A DNA stretch of 64,000 bases from Bagarius yarrelli (GCA_005784505.1 VCAZ01000003.1:6327510-6391509), one strand, 5' to 3'. Numbered from the stretch's first letter, positions 1 through 12,856 are shown. Notes: a model not told the origin generated them from the sequence alone. Translations and numbers: made by a program.

Positions 1-1135
1 TATAACCTGCCCTTTGAAGATGTTGCCAACGAAATGTGTTAACTAACAATGACTCTTTTGATAATATTATGGACTGTAGAATAGGGAATACCTAAATTCC
101 TTGCAATTGAGGAACGTTGTACCTAAACTGTTGAACTATTTGTTAACGCAGTTGTTTATAAAGTAATGAACTTTGCACCATCCTTAATTATGAATGAATG
201 TCTCCTCACTCCACATTATTGTCTAAACTTATTGTTGTGGGTAAATGAAGAAATCGCCAGAGCCACACTCCACAAGCTGGTGAAAAGCAATTCCAGAAGA
301 GTAGAATTGGTAATATAAGGATAGATTATATGGATGTGATAATCAGGTGTCCTAATAATTTTGTCCGTACTGTATAATGTATTATTGTATAAATATAATC
401 ATATGGACCTGCTGTCCAAAGCTCTTAAAAAGTGTTTTAAGATGCATGCTATCAATCCCAAAAACTACCCATCATCTTTTTTCATGACATGGCTAAAAAT
501 ATAGCTGTACAACGATTTTGCATTTGTCAAACTGTGTAAATACCTGTGATTCAGTGCCATGCTCACGCCACACTCAGCAGAAAACGAGATTGGAGATTGG
601 TCTGTGTGCTCTCAGTATGTTCGGTACAGCTGTTTGATTGTTATTTGCTTGACTGGAACTGTTAATTAGGAATATTTGACTATGATGAATATATTAGAGC
701 TGTTTAACTACCTATACCTGCTGTATGCAAAATCAGTGATATTAATACAATTTGCAATTTTTATTAATGTGTTTTACCAGTCTACTGTTTGATATTATTT
801 TTCCTCTGCTTATTTAATCATAATAATATAGTCTACTAAGGAGCAGCATTATAAAAATCACATTATATACTTTGAATTCAAGCAATTAATATCCTTCATT
901 TTTTACAAGCATTTCTTGGAAAGGGTATCTAAGCATATTATTGTCACTAAACATGTTTAATCTATTCTACTTTATCCATATTTTTGTTAAATTCCATAAA
1001 TGAGGCCAGAAAACATGGTGAGGTACACATAGACATGCATATCCTTTACGGATATACAGTATGCATAGACATTCCCAATGGTATTTTGCTTTAAATTAGC
1101 CTTCTCTATTAGTTATTTTAATTGCCGCTTCATAC
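1..1135. other. intron after the TM1 exon; Tc1-like relic near the left edge
   Basis: Non-coding AT-rich DNA. Positions about 150-375 resemble the right half of a Tc1/mariner-like MITE: it has a CAGAGCCACACTCC segment, a GAAGAGTAGAATTGGTAATAT segment and an end reading CAGGTGTCCTAATAATTTTG. The same end sequence recurs at 4855-4880 and 17145-17165. Nothing else is recognisable. Confidence 0.5.
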
Positions 1136-1245
1136 CTCCACACAGAGACGTAAATGATGATGAGAAGCAGAAGTGTGAGCGAGGAGACCCCACAGCCCAC
1201 AATCAGCGTTACGGATGGAAGCTGGCTCTTGGATGGATCCATGCT
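1136..1245 (-). CDS. adgrb1: adgrb1 coding exon: tethered-agonist tail and transmembrane helix 1
   Basis: A 110-bp exon, phase 0 to phase 2, acceptor CTGACAG and donor GTATGA. It encodes SMDPSKSQLPSVTLIVGCGV, then SSLTLLLLIIIYVSVW and a split arginine. The hydrophobic run from SVTLIVGCG to IIIYVSVW is helix 1 of BAI1. The next exon, expected to begin YIRSERSVIL in this family, is not found in positions 1-1135, so the gene continues past the window. Confidence 0.95.
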
Positions 1246-3774
1246 CTGTCAGTGAGAAAAAAGAGACGGTTGTGTTAAAGCTAATGGAGGACTTGAATAG
1301 CAACGAGTTTGTCTCTGCTCCTCTTCAGACAGCTGCAGTGAGATTAGTGTTATCCATGAAGCACTGGCTGAAGGAGCAAGGTCAACTCAAGGTGACAGAA
1401 AGTTTCTGCTTGTTAAAGAACCACACATACCAGAGTCAAGATGCGCAAAACCGTCACGCTAGTCCTCGCATACAATCCTGCTGCAAATGCCTATAACCCA
1501 GCTACGCAAGTAAAATTGAGCAAACAGACTGCCACTGTCACCCTTGTGAAACGAATCTCGCCATTTCCATGCTGGTGCAGCCGATGCTCCAGTTTCCATG
1601 GTGATAGAGTTGAGAAACAGCGGCCACTGCAGTGGTGGATGCAGCATTAACCCGACTAAAGGTGGCTGTTTGTGCGTTCAGCTCAGCTACAGTGTATGCT
1701 GAGTGTCGGTGTGTGTATGTATCCTGTCTGTCCTGCTTTGACTTAAAAAAATAATGGGACCATATCTGCTTATTTTGACTTAAAGACACAAAATAATCAA
1801 TCACGGTACTGTGATTGCAATTATTTCTACTTTCTTATAAATACATGTTTGGATTTATAAAGAAATTTGGAAATACACAACACATTCCACAGGAGAATGC
1901 TTTCCGGATAGGAGGGATGGCATATCTTATGCGTCTGTCAGTACAGAAACACTAGCCAATCATGGGGTTCTGTGAGGTCAGACATGCTCGAGAGAACAGT
2001 GTGTGCTTTTTTTCAGCATGTCTTTAGCATCACTGTGGCATTGCATGAGAAGCAGTTTAAAGTAATTTAAAGGAAAAACATGTTATATTATGTCTTAGGT
2101 TAGTATGTGTCATAAATAAAATTCCTAATTGGGAAAACATGTTTTTTAAAAAAATATATAATAATTAATAACTAAAAATATCATTAATAAATAAAATATA
2201 TATTATTGTGAAACATATGGATCTAAAAAAATTGACAGACGTTCTAAAACTAAACAGATGTTGCCAAAAAAACTCAACAGACATGAATAAGTCTTGGTCA
2301 ATGTCCTAAAGACATGGACTTTAGAAAAAGCTAAACACGCTATCCAACGCTATTTGTGGTGCAGGAAGACTGTGGACATGATCAAGCTGTGTTTAATCAG
2401 ACATGTTGCAAGACAGGATATTTTTTAAGAAAATCACCTACACACACAATAAACAGTTAGCTAAGTTCATTGTCTGTCTCATCCTTAGCTCTGATAGCCA
2501 AGCAGTTTTTATTCTTTGTGCTAAAAACTACATTTACACATACTATAGAGAAATATACAGACTGTGAGAATGCTGAGCTATAAGAATGCTGTCTATAAGA
2601 GAACCTGTGTGATTTGAGCCATTCTGATTATATATGCAGTTGTAACCAAAAGTAGGGACTTATAACAGGCTGCTAAACTACAGAAATTTTCACAGCCCAT
2701 AACACTTTATGCCTCAGTTGCTTCTAAGTGGTGATAAGATATTTCCTTATTTTTTCCACATGTTCATATTAGTACTAATGTGCAGGTAAAAAAAAATTAT
2801 GAAAGTATCTACCTAATTTATGATTCTGTGTAAATTCGTTATATCCCAAAAAAAACCCAAAACCCATGCACTGTAAGTCAACATGTCTTACTCTCAGGTA
2901 TTACGCCTATAAATTGTTTAAACGCTTTAAGGATTTTAATAATCACTCAAAATCACTGGACTCTACCGGGTTTGAGAGGTTTGTGGGTCCCATTTTTCAC
3001 TATTTATCAGAAAAATCCACCTGAAAGCTGGATGTTCCGAATAAAATAAGTATAAATGCAACCTGGAGTGAAACTAAATGTAATTGTTTGCTTTACATTT
3101 AAGTCACATCATGCACTCTTGGTTATTAAAAGCTCATCAGTCATCAGTCTGAAGGTCTGGCGATGTGATTATGCACCCAACGGAGGCATAAATATACGAA
3201 TAATTAACTAAAAAAATAAGCAAACATTACAAATTTCACAGTTACATGCAAAATCAACAAAAATTTTTGCAATAGAAAGAATTATTCTGTGTTGGGATCA
3301 AATGAAAAGACAGCAAATCCCTCCTCAGTACATCTTCAATTATACGCTTCACTAGATCAGAACAACGGGCTTCTACCTAAAAGATTTTTCCCTTCCTTGG
3401 ATTTGAGGACTGATTCTTTGAGTGTAGCTTTAAAAATCCAACTGATATTTTTGTTTGGGAATTCAGACTATATAAAATGACAGTGTGATCTTTTAGGTGT
3501 GATGCACTGGGAACCTTTTAATATGTGATAAAGAAGCTGCAAATATAATTGAAAAAAAAACAAATAAGCTCCATCACAAACAAAACAATGCAGAATGTAT
3601 TTAGCATGAATTATTAATTCGAATTATCTCGACGTTTGGAGAAGTAAATATGTTTTTGAAAATTGTATAATGGCTCATATCGGTCAGGTTGTTTATGCTG
3701 AAAAGTTAATTTAGTATTTATAAAAGTATTTTTAAAAAAAGTGCCAGTGTATTCTATCAGTCAGAAGTAGAGAC

Positions 3775-3960
3775 TTTTACATTTACATTTCTGACATTTG
3801 GCAGGCGCTTTTATCCAGAGTGATTTACTTTTATCTCATTTTTATCCAACAGAGCATCTGAAGGTTAATGGTCTTGCTTATGGGCCAAGTCGTGGCAGCT
3901 TGGTGGTGTTGGGAGTTGCTCCCAATATTTCCCGAGCAGCAGCCCAATACCTTAACTAGT
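3775..3960 (-). repeat. SINE fragment (tRNA-derived, degraded)
   Basis: Begins with the inverted tail ACATTTACATTTCTGACATT then GGCAGGCGCTTTTATCCAGAGTG, the reverse complement of the CTCTGGATAAGGGCGTCTGCC tail shared by the other SINEs here, followed by a body resembling GCAGCTTGGTGGTG. It ends near CCAATACCTTAAC, the inverse of the tRNA-like head. Confidence 0.6.
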
Positions 3961-4710
3961 ATGTTTAAACTCTACAGACAGCTTTAAGTGAAATCCCAGG
4001 ACACAATACATTATTACAGTATTACACAAAAGACTACCAACAAACCCGATACAGTCAAATGCACTAAAATCACACCTCCCTCTATTCTTATGCTTGGATA
4101 TTTAAATGAAGCTCCTGACCCGAATCTGTGGGATTCTACTCATTGGGTTGCTGCCACATGATTCGCTGCTAAAATAATTTCAAGACAAAGCAAATAATGA
4201 AGTGGATAGTGAGTTATAGTAAATATATTTTAATCCCATTCTAATTTACTTATTTATACATTTTGAAACACGTATATTTACACTAGCGTACTGTGTGCAA
4301 AATAACAAGAGTAAATCCTGAAATATTTCAAAACTTAAAGACGATCCACAAACTGACGGCACCATGGAATTTAGTAGTCGCATTTAAATACAGCGTTTAT
4401 GGATCTAGAAAAATATCCTGTTCAGACTGGTACAGAGATGCAAACAAAGCTGCAATTTCTCTAGGGCAACTCAATACTACTGTAGCACTTAAAAGGATCG
4501 ATGCAATCGAACGGGAAGAAATCATAAACCGTTAGTTAATTAATTACTACAACACTTGTAATAATAAGGCCAATAATATTTGATGACTTAGACCTTCTTA
4601 GGAATTAATGATTTTTTTTTTTCCAATTCAATGGCAAATGCTTAGAACCAGTAAAGTAAAGTAACAGTGCAAACACTTTAACTATGGATGTGCTGATTAG
4701 CCTTTAGACT

Positions 4711-4712
<2 letters not shown>

Positions 4713-4783
<71 letters not shown>
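4713..4783. repeat. (TA)n microsatellite, about 71 bp
   Basis: Uninterrupted alternating TA. Open frames across it are artefacts of the repeat. Confidence 0.95.
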
Positions 4784-4789
<6 letters not shown>

Positions 4790-5159
4790 GCCAATGCCCA
4801 TTGGTGTCTATTATAGAAGTGAGAGAAATGTAAAGATGTATTACAAATATATGTATGTGGTGGTCAGGTGTCCTAATATTAATATTAATACTTTCTATAA
4901 ATCTTGTAAAACAGTTTACATTTAGTAAAACAGCTAAATTGTGTTCTGGATTATTGTAGGATGTTTTAATATTAGGCAGATTAAAAACAGGAGCTACCCT
5001 ATATTTAAACATATCAAAAATCTTACAGGCTATAATACAGGCTATCATATTAGGCTATAATATAATTGCAAATGTTTTAGGCAGGTGTGAAGCTCGAAGG
5101 CTTTTAAATGCTTATAGTATATCATTATTAATAACCAAATAAACATGTACAAAAGAGAA

Positions 5160-6000
5160 ATAGAAATCTAATCTAGATTTGACATGGCTGCCCTATTCCT
5201 GCAATACCAACATTAATCTTTCTGGGTACATTTGCACACACTTTTTGAAGGAACTCAAAAAATGATTGTCTCTTCATGGAGACGAACTTAATCGAGTTAA
5301 TATCAGGGCTCTGTGGGGGTCAAAACTTTTACTTTCAGGACTCTACTATACTACTTCTACTATATGCTAGTTCTTAATGACATTAGGCAGTATGTTTGGC
5401 GTCATTGTTCTGATGCAGAATAAATTTAGAACCACTGAATGATAGATAAGTATCTGTCTTTATTTCTTCACATTGAAGGCACATTAATCCTGACCAAATC
5501 CCCATCTTTATTTGCAAAAATGAAGCCAATTGCAGCCAATATGTCCAATTTAACTAGTCATTCCAGAGTACCTGCTGTTTTTTATTTTCTGACCCCGCGC
5601 TTCAATGCTTTTACGTGTAATTGTGTTTGTTATCTTGTTTTCGTGTCAGATGTATGTTTTTTGGCTACAGCTTTTCCATGAACACCACTTCTTCAGACAG
5701 TGGATGGGTGTACCTGGGTCCCACTAGTTTCTGTCAATTCTTTGCTAATGGCACTGCTGGATTTCCTCCAATATAGAAAGAAAAATTGCATAATGTTTCT
5801 TTCATTTGCTGCATTTTTCCTGATCACTGATTCTACTGTTCTTAGCATTGCCTGTTTGAATATTTTTTTTATAACTGGCTGTTTCTCACCCAGTTTTAAA
5901 GCTCCACAGCTCCTCCACAGCTGTTTTGATGAATGATTGTGTTTTACCCACATCTATATACAAATCTGAACTCTATATAAAAGTTGATGCTCAATCCCCT
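5160..6000. mobile_element. Tc1-like DNA transposon relic
   Basis: Blocks typical of a teleost Tc1-like family occur in order: GGTACATTTGCACACACTTT, GGAACTCAAAAAATGATTGTC, ATATCAGGGCTCTGTGGGGG, and TTAATCCTGACCAAATCCCC. On the minus strand about 5640-5950 reads as decayed transposase with a helix-turn-helix-like piece around HPSTV, broken by stops. I recognise the family from memory; the terminal repeats were not delimited. Confidence 0.55.
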
Positions 6001-6919
6001 ACTTAGTATAATTAGTTAATATACCAGTACCTGGCTTTGGTTCTACACCCTTCCTGACTTTGTGCACATATACACAGTATTAAAGAATTGATGCTGAAAG
6101 TTTGCATAGGTATTTTAATTATATTTGCATAGGTATTTTAATTATATTAAAAAAATAGAAGACATAAGACTTGTAGAATATCTTTTTTTAAAAAATAGAA
6201 GTACCAATGCTACATAAACACCGCCTAAAACACAGACAAGCACATTGGAGCGCAAATGTATATTGTGGGATTGCCTATAGATTCATAATTTGCAGCTGCA
6301 ATTATGAAGACTAGACTACAGGGCAAAACAACTTATTAAACTCAATTAGATTTCGTCTATAAGAAAACACACACAGGCGAGCCATTTGCTACACAGTATA
6401 TATCTGACCATACCAAAGTCTGACACTGCTCTATAATTTTCACATCACTCATAACAGTAAAAAGAGACAGACATAAAAAAAGACATGAATAAAGGTCTAC
6501 TGGCTGTCTTATATTCCTCATTTTCATTCTGAAGCTGTAGGAGGTTAGTTGCAGACAGAGGAAACATCATTTGGAGCATTCAAAAGGTGGTTAGTGTAGT
6601 GGCAGGAATAATTAGGAGTGCAATGGTGGGGGGCAGGACACAGAGCCAGAAAAAGAGAAACCAGGGAGGCAGAACAAGCTCTTTTGCTGGCACTTGGTAT
6701 GAGAGATCAAAACGGCCCAATATGCTTCACTGTGAGGAACGTAACGAGATAAGTGCCACCCTCCTAAGTAAGTCTGCCACCATCTGCCCAGGTAGGCCAA
6801 GATGCCTACAGAAGACAATAAACATGTTCTAGAACTGGACTTTTAAAATTGATCAAGCCTACTGTATAGATAAAAGTATTAAAACACTGTTTAAGAACAT
6901 TATATTTTAGATTTAGTCT

Positions 6920-6998
6920 GCTTTGAGACTGCTTTTTAAGCTGCTTTGAGACAATGTCTGTTGTTGAAAGCGCTATACAACTAACATTGAACTGAACT
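6920..6998 (+). repeat. retroposon 3' tail
   Basis: TGCTTTGAGACAATGTCTGT then AAAGCGCTATACAACTAACATTGAACTGAA is a tail common at the 3' end of fish LINEs and their derived SINEs. The element body was not identified. Confidence 0.45.
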
Positions 6999-7089
6999 GA
7001 ATTAATCTCACTGTTACTACTATAATAATGCTTCTGGAAATGCTTTCTACTAGATGTTTCAGCTACAAAAATATTAGTCATTTAGGGCA

Positions 7090-7235
7090 CTGATGTTGGG
7101 TAAGAAGACTGTGTCATCGGCATTTCATTCCCTTCCAAATGTGTTTAGTGGGGTTGAGATCAAGGCTCTATGCAGGATGGTTGATTTTCACACCAACTGC
7201 TTAGGATCTTTGTGCACAGGAGCATTGGCATGCTG
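7090..7235. mobile_element. Tc1/mariner MITE fragment
   Basis: Shares blocks with the better element at 12465-12856: GTGGGGTTGAGATCAAGGCTC, TGCTGGGACAAGTTTAAG. Only the internal part remains. Confidence 0.45.
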
Positions 7236-7280
7236 GGACAAGTTTAAGTACTAGTAAAGAAATAATGTAAGGCCACGTTA

Positions 7281-7400
7281 AACAATTGGGGGTTAAGGGC
7301 TTGGCTTAGGGGCCCAACAGTGGTGGCTTGGTGGCAATGGGAATTAAACCCACAATCTTTGGGTGGATAGTCCAAAACCTTAACCATGAGCCACCACTTT
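7281..7400 (-). repeat. SINE fragment (tRNA-derived)
   Basis: Reads inverted: CAATTGGGGGTTAAGGGCTT, GGGGCCCAACAGTGGTGGC, then the inverted B-box region and CCTTAACCATGAGCCACCACTT. Same family as the copies at 28890 and 37213. Confidence 0.75.
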
Positions 7401-7589
7401 CCCAAAATTTAAATTTATCAACAGTAGGCCTTTAAAGTACACCCGATATTATGCTTGTTTATGCAATCTGGAACTGGGGATATAATATAAAGATATCTGA
7501 TGTCTAATACGTATCTGATTTTGTTACTTGTAATGTTTAGAAACAAGGTACATGTTGTACATACTTTTTTGCACATTTATTTAGGAACA

Positions 7590-7700
7590 GAAGGTTGTGC
7601 GTTTGAATCCAACAATGACCATCAAGCGATTGTTGGGCCGTTGACCAAGGCCTTTACCCATCAAATGCTTGTTTTTATGAATAAAATTGTTGTAAATACA
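7590..7700 (+). repeat. degraded SINE
   Basis: Contains a B-box-like GTGCGTTTGAATCC, then GTTGGGCCGTTGACCAAGGCC and a tail with CATCAAATGCTTG and GTAAATGTA. It is too diverged to set ends. Confidence 0.4.
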
Positions 7701-9107
7701 GTAAATGTATTCTATTTGTTTCCTTTTTTTCATAGTTGTAAATTGACTTGAGACAAATCAAGGTTAAAATTTGTATTTAAGATTTTGCACTTTTGTATCC
7801 TAGACAGGCATACGATATTTTTTAGAATTATTAAATTTATTTATATGATATATTAATATACATGAATCAATTGTAGTGATATTTTTAATAGCTGTAAACT
7901 ACAACGGCTTTGCTATATACTGTATAAATGAAATACGCTGCATGTCTAGTGTAAGCATACTGTACCCTATACTAAAGCACTGCAGATTGAATTCAGTCCA
8001 AACCTGTAAGTGATGCAGTAAAACTCGGTTATATTTCCAGTGTGCGGTATAAGATGACTAGTTCTTCCTCAGTGATGTGAAGATAAATGCGTTAGGACTG
8101 ATGCAAAAATCGCTCGATGCAGACAGTGAAAAAAAACATAATACCGGGGAAGTCTTTTAAAAATAAACAGCAGTGTACATTTTCCTTTTCCTATCAAATT
8201 TTGTGGCCCACAGGATATGTGGGCCAGGCAGCATAAAGGGAACTTTACTGTGGCTTGTATAGCTTTAAGAGGCTTGGCGGCCCATACTGTTACCAGGGCA
8301 ACTGGTGAACAAACTGCTTCAGCGGCAGTTTCCAGTCTAATAATATCTAATCGCATTGAATGAAAAATTTACCCAAAGACACAGCTCATCAACCCGAAAG
8401 CACATCTGATAGTTTTGAATAAAAATCTTGTTGTTGTTTTTTTTTTATATCATGTTTATGTACGGACTTCCCATCCAAGGCCACATCTGGATTTATGTTG
8501 ACTGTAAGCTTTTATTTTATTTTACAAAAACGTGAAATTTATAAGTACGTGAATATGAAGAATGCAAATACATGCATGCAGTAAAAATAAATGCAATGAT
8601 CTTGTCAGTGTCCAGCTGGGATTATTTGACATAAGGTTGTATAATGCAGAAAAAATGGTGTAGCATCTGAATGATGGAGCTACATTAAATATATACTTCA
8701 ACATTTTTTTTTTATCCAGCACATAATAAATGTCCATCAATGTCCTCTTCTTACACTGAAACTAGTCATTTATATCAGCTTCATTCTGCAATCACAGACA
8801 ACCTTGGGCAATTGCTAGGTTTAAATATGCATTCTATGGCACTAAATCGTTTGATAAGATGTATATTTTGCGATATTGTTCAATGCGGCTACGTTTTATA
8901 GGAAAACGCAAAAAAAAAAATTGCAGGCGCTGGAGAGTGCGCGTAATGGAGAAGGGGGGAGGGGGGAGATGTGGGGGAGAGGGAGAACTGTCACAGGAAT
9001 GTGTGGATACGTAACCAGGGCGCCGAAAACAACCAAAAGATCAACTGACACATTCACAGAAACACGTCCAGCTGCGTCGAAGAGACAAGAAGAGGAAATA
9101 CACTTAC

Positions 9108-9234
9108 CGCGTCGGAACTCAGGCGGGCCAAAATGGCGAAGGCGGAGAGGCGCTCGCACACGCACTTGGTCCTGAAGGCGTGCACGGGCACAGCTCTGCA
9201 GGCGCGCGCCGACCAGGAGCCCAGCGGCGACGAG
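9108..9234 (-). CDS. adgrb1: adgrb1 coding exon: GPS autoproteolysis motif
   Basis: A 127-bp exon entering in phase 2 and leaving in phase 0, acceptor GGCACAG and donor GTAAGT. It encodes SSPLGSWSARACRAVPVHAF, RTKCVCERLSAFAILARLSS and DA. The GPS cysteine and tryptophan pattern is present, and the cleavage tripeptide is R-L-S (break between residues about 917 and 918). As in mammalian BAI1, arginine replaces the usual histidine. The segment after the break, SAFAILARL, would be the tethered agonist. The exon is strikingly GC- and CpG-rich compared with its surroundings, and its acceptor abuts a very long polypyrimidine tract. Confidence 0.95.
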
Positions 9235-9241
9235 CTGTGCC

Positions 9242-9244
9242 AGG

Positions 9245-9275
<31 letters not shown>

Positions 9276-9388
9276 GAGGAGAACAGAGGGAGAGAGAGAG
9301 AAGAGGGGGAAGAGAGAGAGAGAGAGAGAGAGGAGAGAGAACAAGAGAGAGTATACGAGAGAGACGAAGGAGAGTGAGAGAAGAGCAG

Positions 9389-9444
<56 letters not shown>

Positions 9445-9577
9445 CAAATCAGCTCAACCACAGAAAAAGGACAAAATCAAAAACCAACTGAAGCTCCAAT
9501 TTTATCCGCGTTCATCCGCGCTCCTTAAAGCTGGCGAGCCGGAGAACAAAGGAGAAAGATATTACAGTGAGAGAGAT

Positions 9578-9638
<61 letters not shown>

Positions 9639-9650
9639 AAGAAAAGGAAA
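9242..9650. repeat. (GA)n-rich low-complexity region beside the GPS exon
   Basis: Two purine tracts on the plus strand, 9242-9443 and 9568-9650, mostly GAGAGA with scattered AAG or GGA interruptions and a 120-bp unique gap. On the transcribed strand they are CU repeats that start 7 nt upstream of the GPS-exon acceptor. Open frames in this region are repeat artefacts. Confidence 0.95.
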
Positions 9651-10594
9651 ATGGACCAACGTCGTGATGCTCTTTTGCATTTTTGTATGGCCAAGTTTGC
9701 TATGGAAATTATGAAAATAAGAGAAATGCATTTGTTAACATAAGTAAACTATAGCTATAATTTTTTTTTGCAACAATAAAAAAAAATAATGCATGATACA
9801 CAATATTAAACACTCCAGTATTATCATTGGCATGTCAAAGATTTTTAAACATAGAGTGACTAATTATGTATAGGACAAAGTTATCCTTAAAAGTTCTGAC
9901 ACAAATTAATCTACACTTCAGCGTTTATAGGAATTTACTAAAAAATCTACACTGATAGTTAAATCCAGTTTCAGCTTCTTATATTTTATTAGGTCTTCAT
10001 GAATTGTACAGGAGCATTTAAATAGTAAAGGATGTAAGGTCTGGCATGGGATGCCATTCTCTTGGGTTAAAGTCTCCCTTGCCTGCAATTATATTCATGT
10101 GTTGATATCATTCATGTGCTAATGATAGGGGCATGACCATTATGCTTTAATGTTTGATGAGGTTTACTTTAATCTGCTGGGCTTCAGAGGTGACACTTGC
10201 AAATTTTTGGCCCTATGAAAGAACATGAGGTTGGGCCCCCTACCACACCCATTCCACACTGTTCTACTATTAAAACAGATCTTTGGAGGGCCCCTAAAAG
10301 GCATGGGCCCTAAGAATTGTTCTAAGTCCCCCCCCTCCCTTAGCGACACCCCTGCTTGGCCTGGTTAGTGTTCATGCCAAAGTTAGCCACAGCATGATGT
10401 GCCAGGTTTTTTTTATTTGGCCCTAGGCATGTGTGACATATGAAATGTAGTTTTACTGGTTCTTTCCTGAATTCTAATGCAGTCTAATGTCCAATGTCAG
10501 TAGGCTCACATCCACTTAGTCCCTTCCTAAATTTATTAGCACATCCGTGTTGCATTAATATGTGATTATTTTGATAGGAAATTGATTTAAGTAC

Positions 10595-10945
10595 CTAATT
10601 CATTCATTCATCTTTTATACCGGCTTATTCTTTAATTCGGGGTCACAGGGATCTGCTGTGAGTCTATCACATCCATTTCTGAAAGGGGCGAAAGACAGGA
10701 GGGGTACACCCTGGAAAGGTTGCCAGTCCATCACAGGGCCACACACACTTAAACTTATTTACATGGCAATTTAGAATCACCAATCAACATAACATAACAT
10801 AATATACAGGTTTTTGGACTGTGGGAGGAAACAGGAGTACCTGGAGTAAACCCACGCAAGCACAGGAAGAACATGCAAACTCCACGCAGAAAGGCCCTTA
10901 CCCAGAAATCGAACCCGGGTCCTTCTTAGTGTGAGGCAACAGTGC
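10595..10945 (+). repeat. dispersed teleost repeat (retroposon-like)
   Basis: Has the recurring blocks ACCGGCTTATTCTTTAATTC, GGGGTCACAGGGATCTGCTG, GGTTGCCAGTCCATCACAGG, GGGAGGAAACAGGAGTACCTG, GAACATGCAAACTCCACGCAG and a GAACCCGGG ending. A partial inverted copy lies at 61540-61700. The class is uncertain. Confidence 0.65.
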
Positions 10946-12044
10946 TAAATTATGAAAACAATTTTTTTTATTATTTTCTCAATGCTTATTGAGTTTGGGT
11001 TGCATGGGCAGCCTTTCTCTCAGACTTGTTATCAGAGCCACACTATCAGTTATAATAATAGTTTAGATAGGGCTTCCCTGTAAAATGCTTTGGTATGATT
11101 TTGAAAAGATGGAGTGACTTGGTCACCTTCTTACAATGGAGAACATTTGACAGAAAAAAAAAAAAATCTGGTCTACATTAAAGTGTAAGAACTTAATAAA
11201 ATATAACATACCACATAGTTCCTAACAGGGTTACACAAGCTGAGCCCACATTACCCCAAACGCAATAGGGCTTAAAAAACTGCCTGGGGCAAATGGAATG
11301 GCAATAAGGGTCATGACTGTAGCTCTGGGGCAGGCTCAGTGTTAACAGCATTTCCTCTGAAAATCCAATATATTATTACCCCCAGCAGAGTTTGTGTGGA
11401 TGATGTGATTAACTCTGTGGACCACACAGCCATTTACACTCAGCAGAGCACCACTTGATTTTTGGATCACTGGGATGATAGTGCAGTGGTGTGCATAGCG
11501 TATAAATCTGTATAAGTGGGTGTATGTGTTTATCTTCACACTAGCGAACAACAAAGCAGCAGGGACTACTTGTTTTCAATGTATATGCATGACACAGAGC
11601 GATTTCAGTGATACAGACAAGCATCAAAGTGACAACACGACAGGAACAACATATGAACGGAGATATGCAAATCAGATATAAAGCTTGAAAAGATCCAAAC
11701 ACTGTGTGTAGACCTACGTTTTTTTAAGTTCACCACTTAAATCAGTTCCTACCTCTAATTGATTTCATTTTTGACATTTAATGTGTAAAGAGAAAAAGTA
11801 GTCCAGTTTGTTGGTGCTCCTGGTATGTACGTGGGCGCCTCTAAATGGGGAGAAAGTTGAGACAATTCTATGGCCCATGAACTTTGGGGGCTCACAGGGA
11901 TTGTTTTATTAGTACTACCAGTAGTATCAGTAATGTAAAAGAAATTATTACTTAAGCCCCAAAATTGCTAGCGGCGCCCCACCCAATTATGTGTATGTTA
12001 CTTAGGACAGATTGTTTGCTTTGTTAGTATATAAGTATAAGTAA

Positions 12045-12150
12045 TTCAATTCATTGTCTGTGCAATAACATGTACAGCCAATGAAATGCATTTTTCACAT
12101 ATCCCATTTAGTAAGTTGGGGGTCAGAGCGCAGGTTCAGCTATGATACAG
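12045..12150. repeat. SINE-like repeat fragment
   Basis: Includes CATATCCCATTTAGTAAGTT, GGGGGTCAGAGCGCAGG and CAGCTATGATACAGCA. Two more copies of these blocks lie at 18815-19140. Confidence 0.5.
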
Positions 12151-12464
12151 CAAATGATATGATAACAGAAATGTTAATCTGCTAATAAAGCTAGGAAACC
12201 TTTTTTTGTGTTAAGCATATGTTTTATAAGTATATACTGTACAGTTACACAATGCATGATTACTAACAGCACTAGTAGTTGTTACATAATTAGATAAAAA
12301 TACTATTGGCATGAGTGGGGTTGCTAGTTTAAACAGAAAGTATAAGAAAATAAGGTGTGATGTCATACCACCATTTCAGTTTATGCAGAGAGAGTAATAG
12401 CCTGATAATAATCTGTTATTAGCATATAAATTGACCAACAGGCTAGACACTTTATGCATAAATG

Positions 12465-12856
12465 TACACTATATGGACAAAACTGTCCTGTTTTGGGACA
12501 CCTCATCATCACATCCATGGATTGTTTTAATCTTTCTCCTCATATTAAAGTCCACAAGTCTGTAAATGTGCTTCTCTAGTGTTACTTTGAGGATTTTCTA
12601 ATTTAGCAATAGTAGTATTGGGTTATTAAGTTCAGACATGTAATATTGCAGCTGATTCCAAGGGTATTCAGTGGAGTTGAGGTAAAGACGATGCAAGACA
12701 CTTACAGTAACACAGTAACACAGTAACACCACACCAACACTAACACACCATAAACATGGCTTTGTTCAAACAGAAATTGTTGTGCCGGAACAAGTTTAAG
12801 CCTCATAGTTCCAGTGTGCTGGTAAAACATCCACAAACCCTTGGCCATATAGTGTA
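12465..12856. mobile_element. Tc1/mariner-like MITE, about 390 bp, both TIRs present
   Basis: The ends are perfect inverted repeats over TACACTATATGG (left) and CCATATAGTGTA (right), including a TA target duplication. Internal blocks such as GGGACACCTCATCATCACAT and TGTGCCGGAACAAGTTTAAG are typical of non-autonomous teleost Tc1-like elements. No transposase remains. Confidence 0.8.

Larger units (their letters stand above)
1246..9107. other. adgrb1: 7.9-kb intron between GPS and TM1 exons
   Basis: No further exon was recognised on either strand. It contains SINE pieces (3775-3960, 7281-7400, 7590-7700), a TA microsatellite (4713-4783), a Tc1-like relic (5160-6000), a retroposon tail (6920-6998) and a MITE fragment (7090-7235). 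The remainder, including 1650-3770 and 7750-9100, is AT-rich unique-looking sequence. Confidence 0.6.

Noticed and set aside
5693..5953. 86-codon frame as a host gene
   Set aside because: It overlaps a decayed Tc1-like transposon and lacks supporting exons.
8896..9447. 183-codon minus-strand frame over the GPS exon
   Set aside because: Wrong frame. Its length comes from the CT repeat (Leu-Ser runs); the GPS protein is in another frame of the same strand with supported splice sites.
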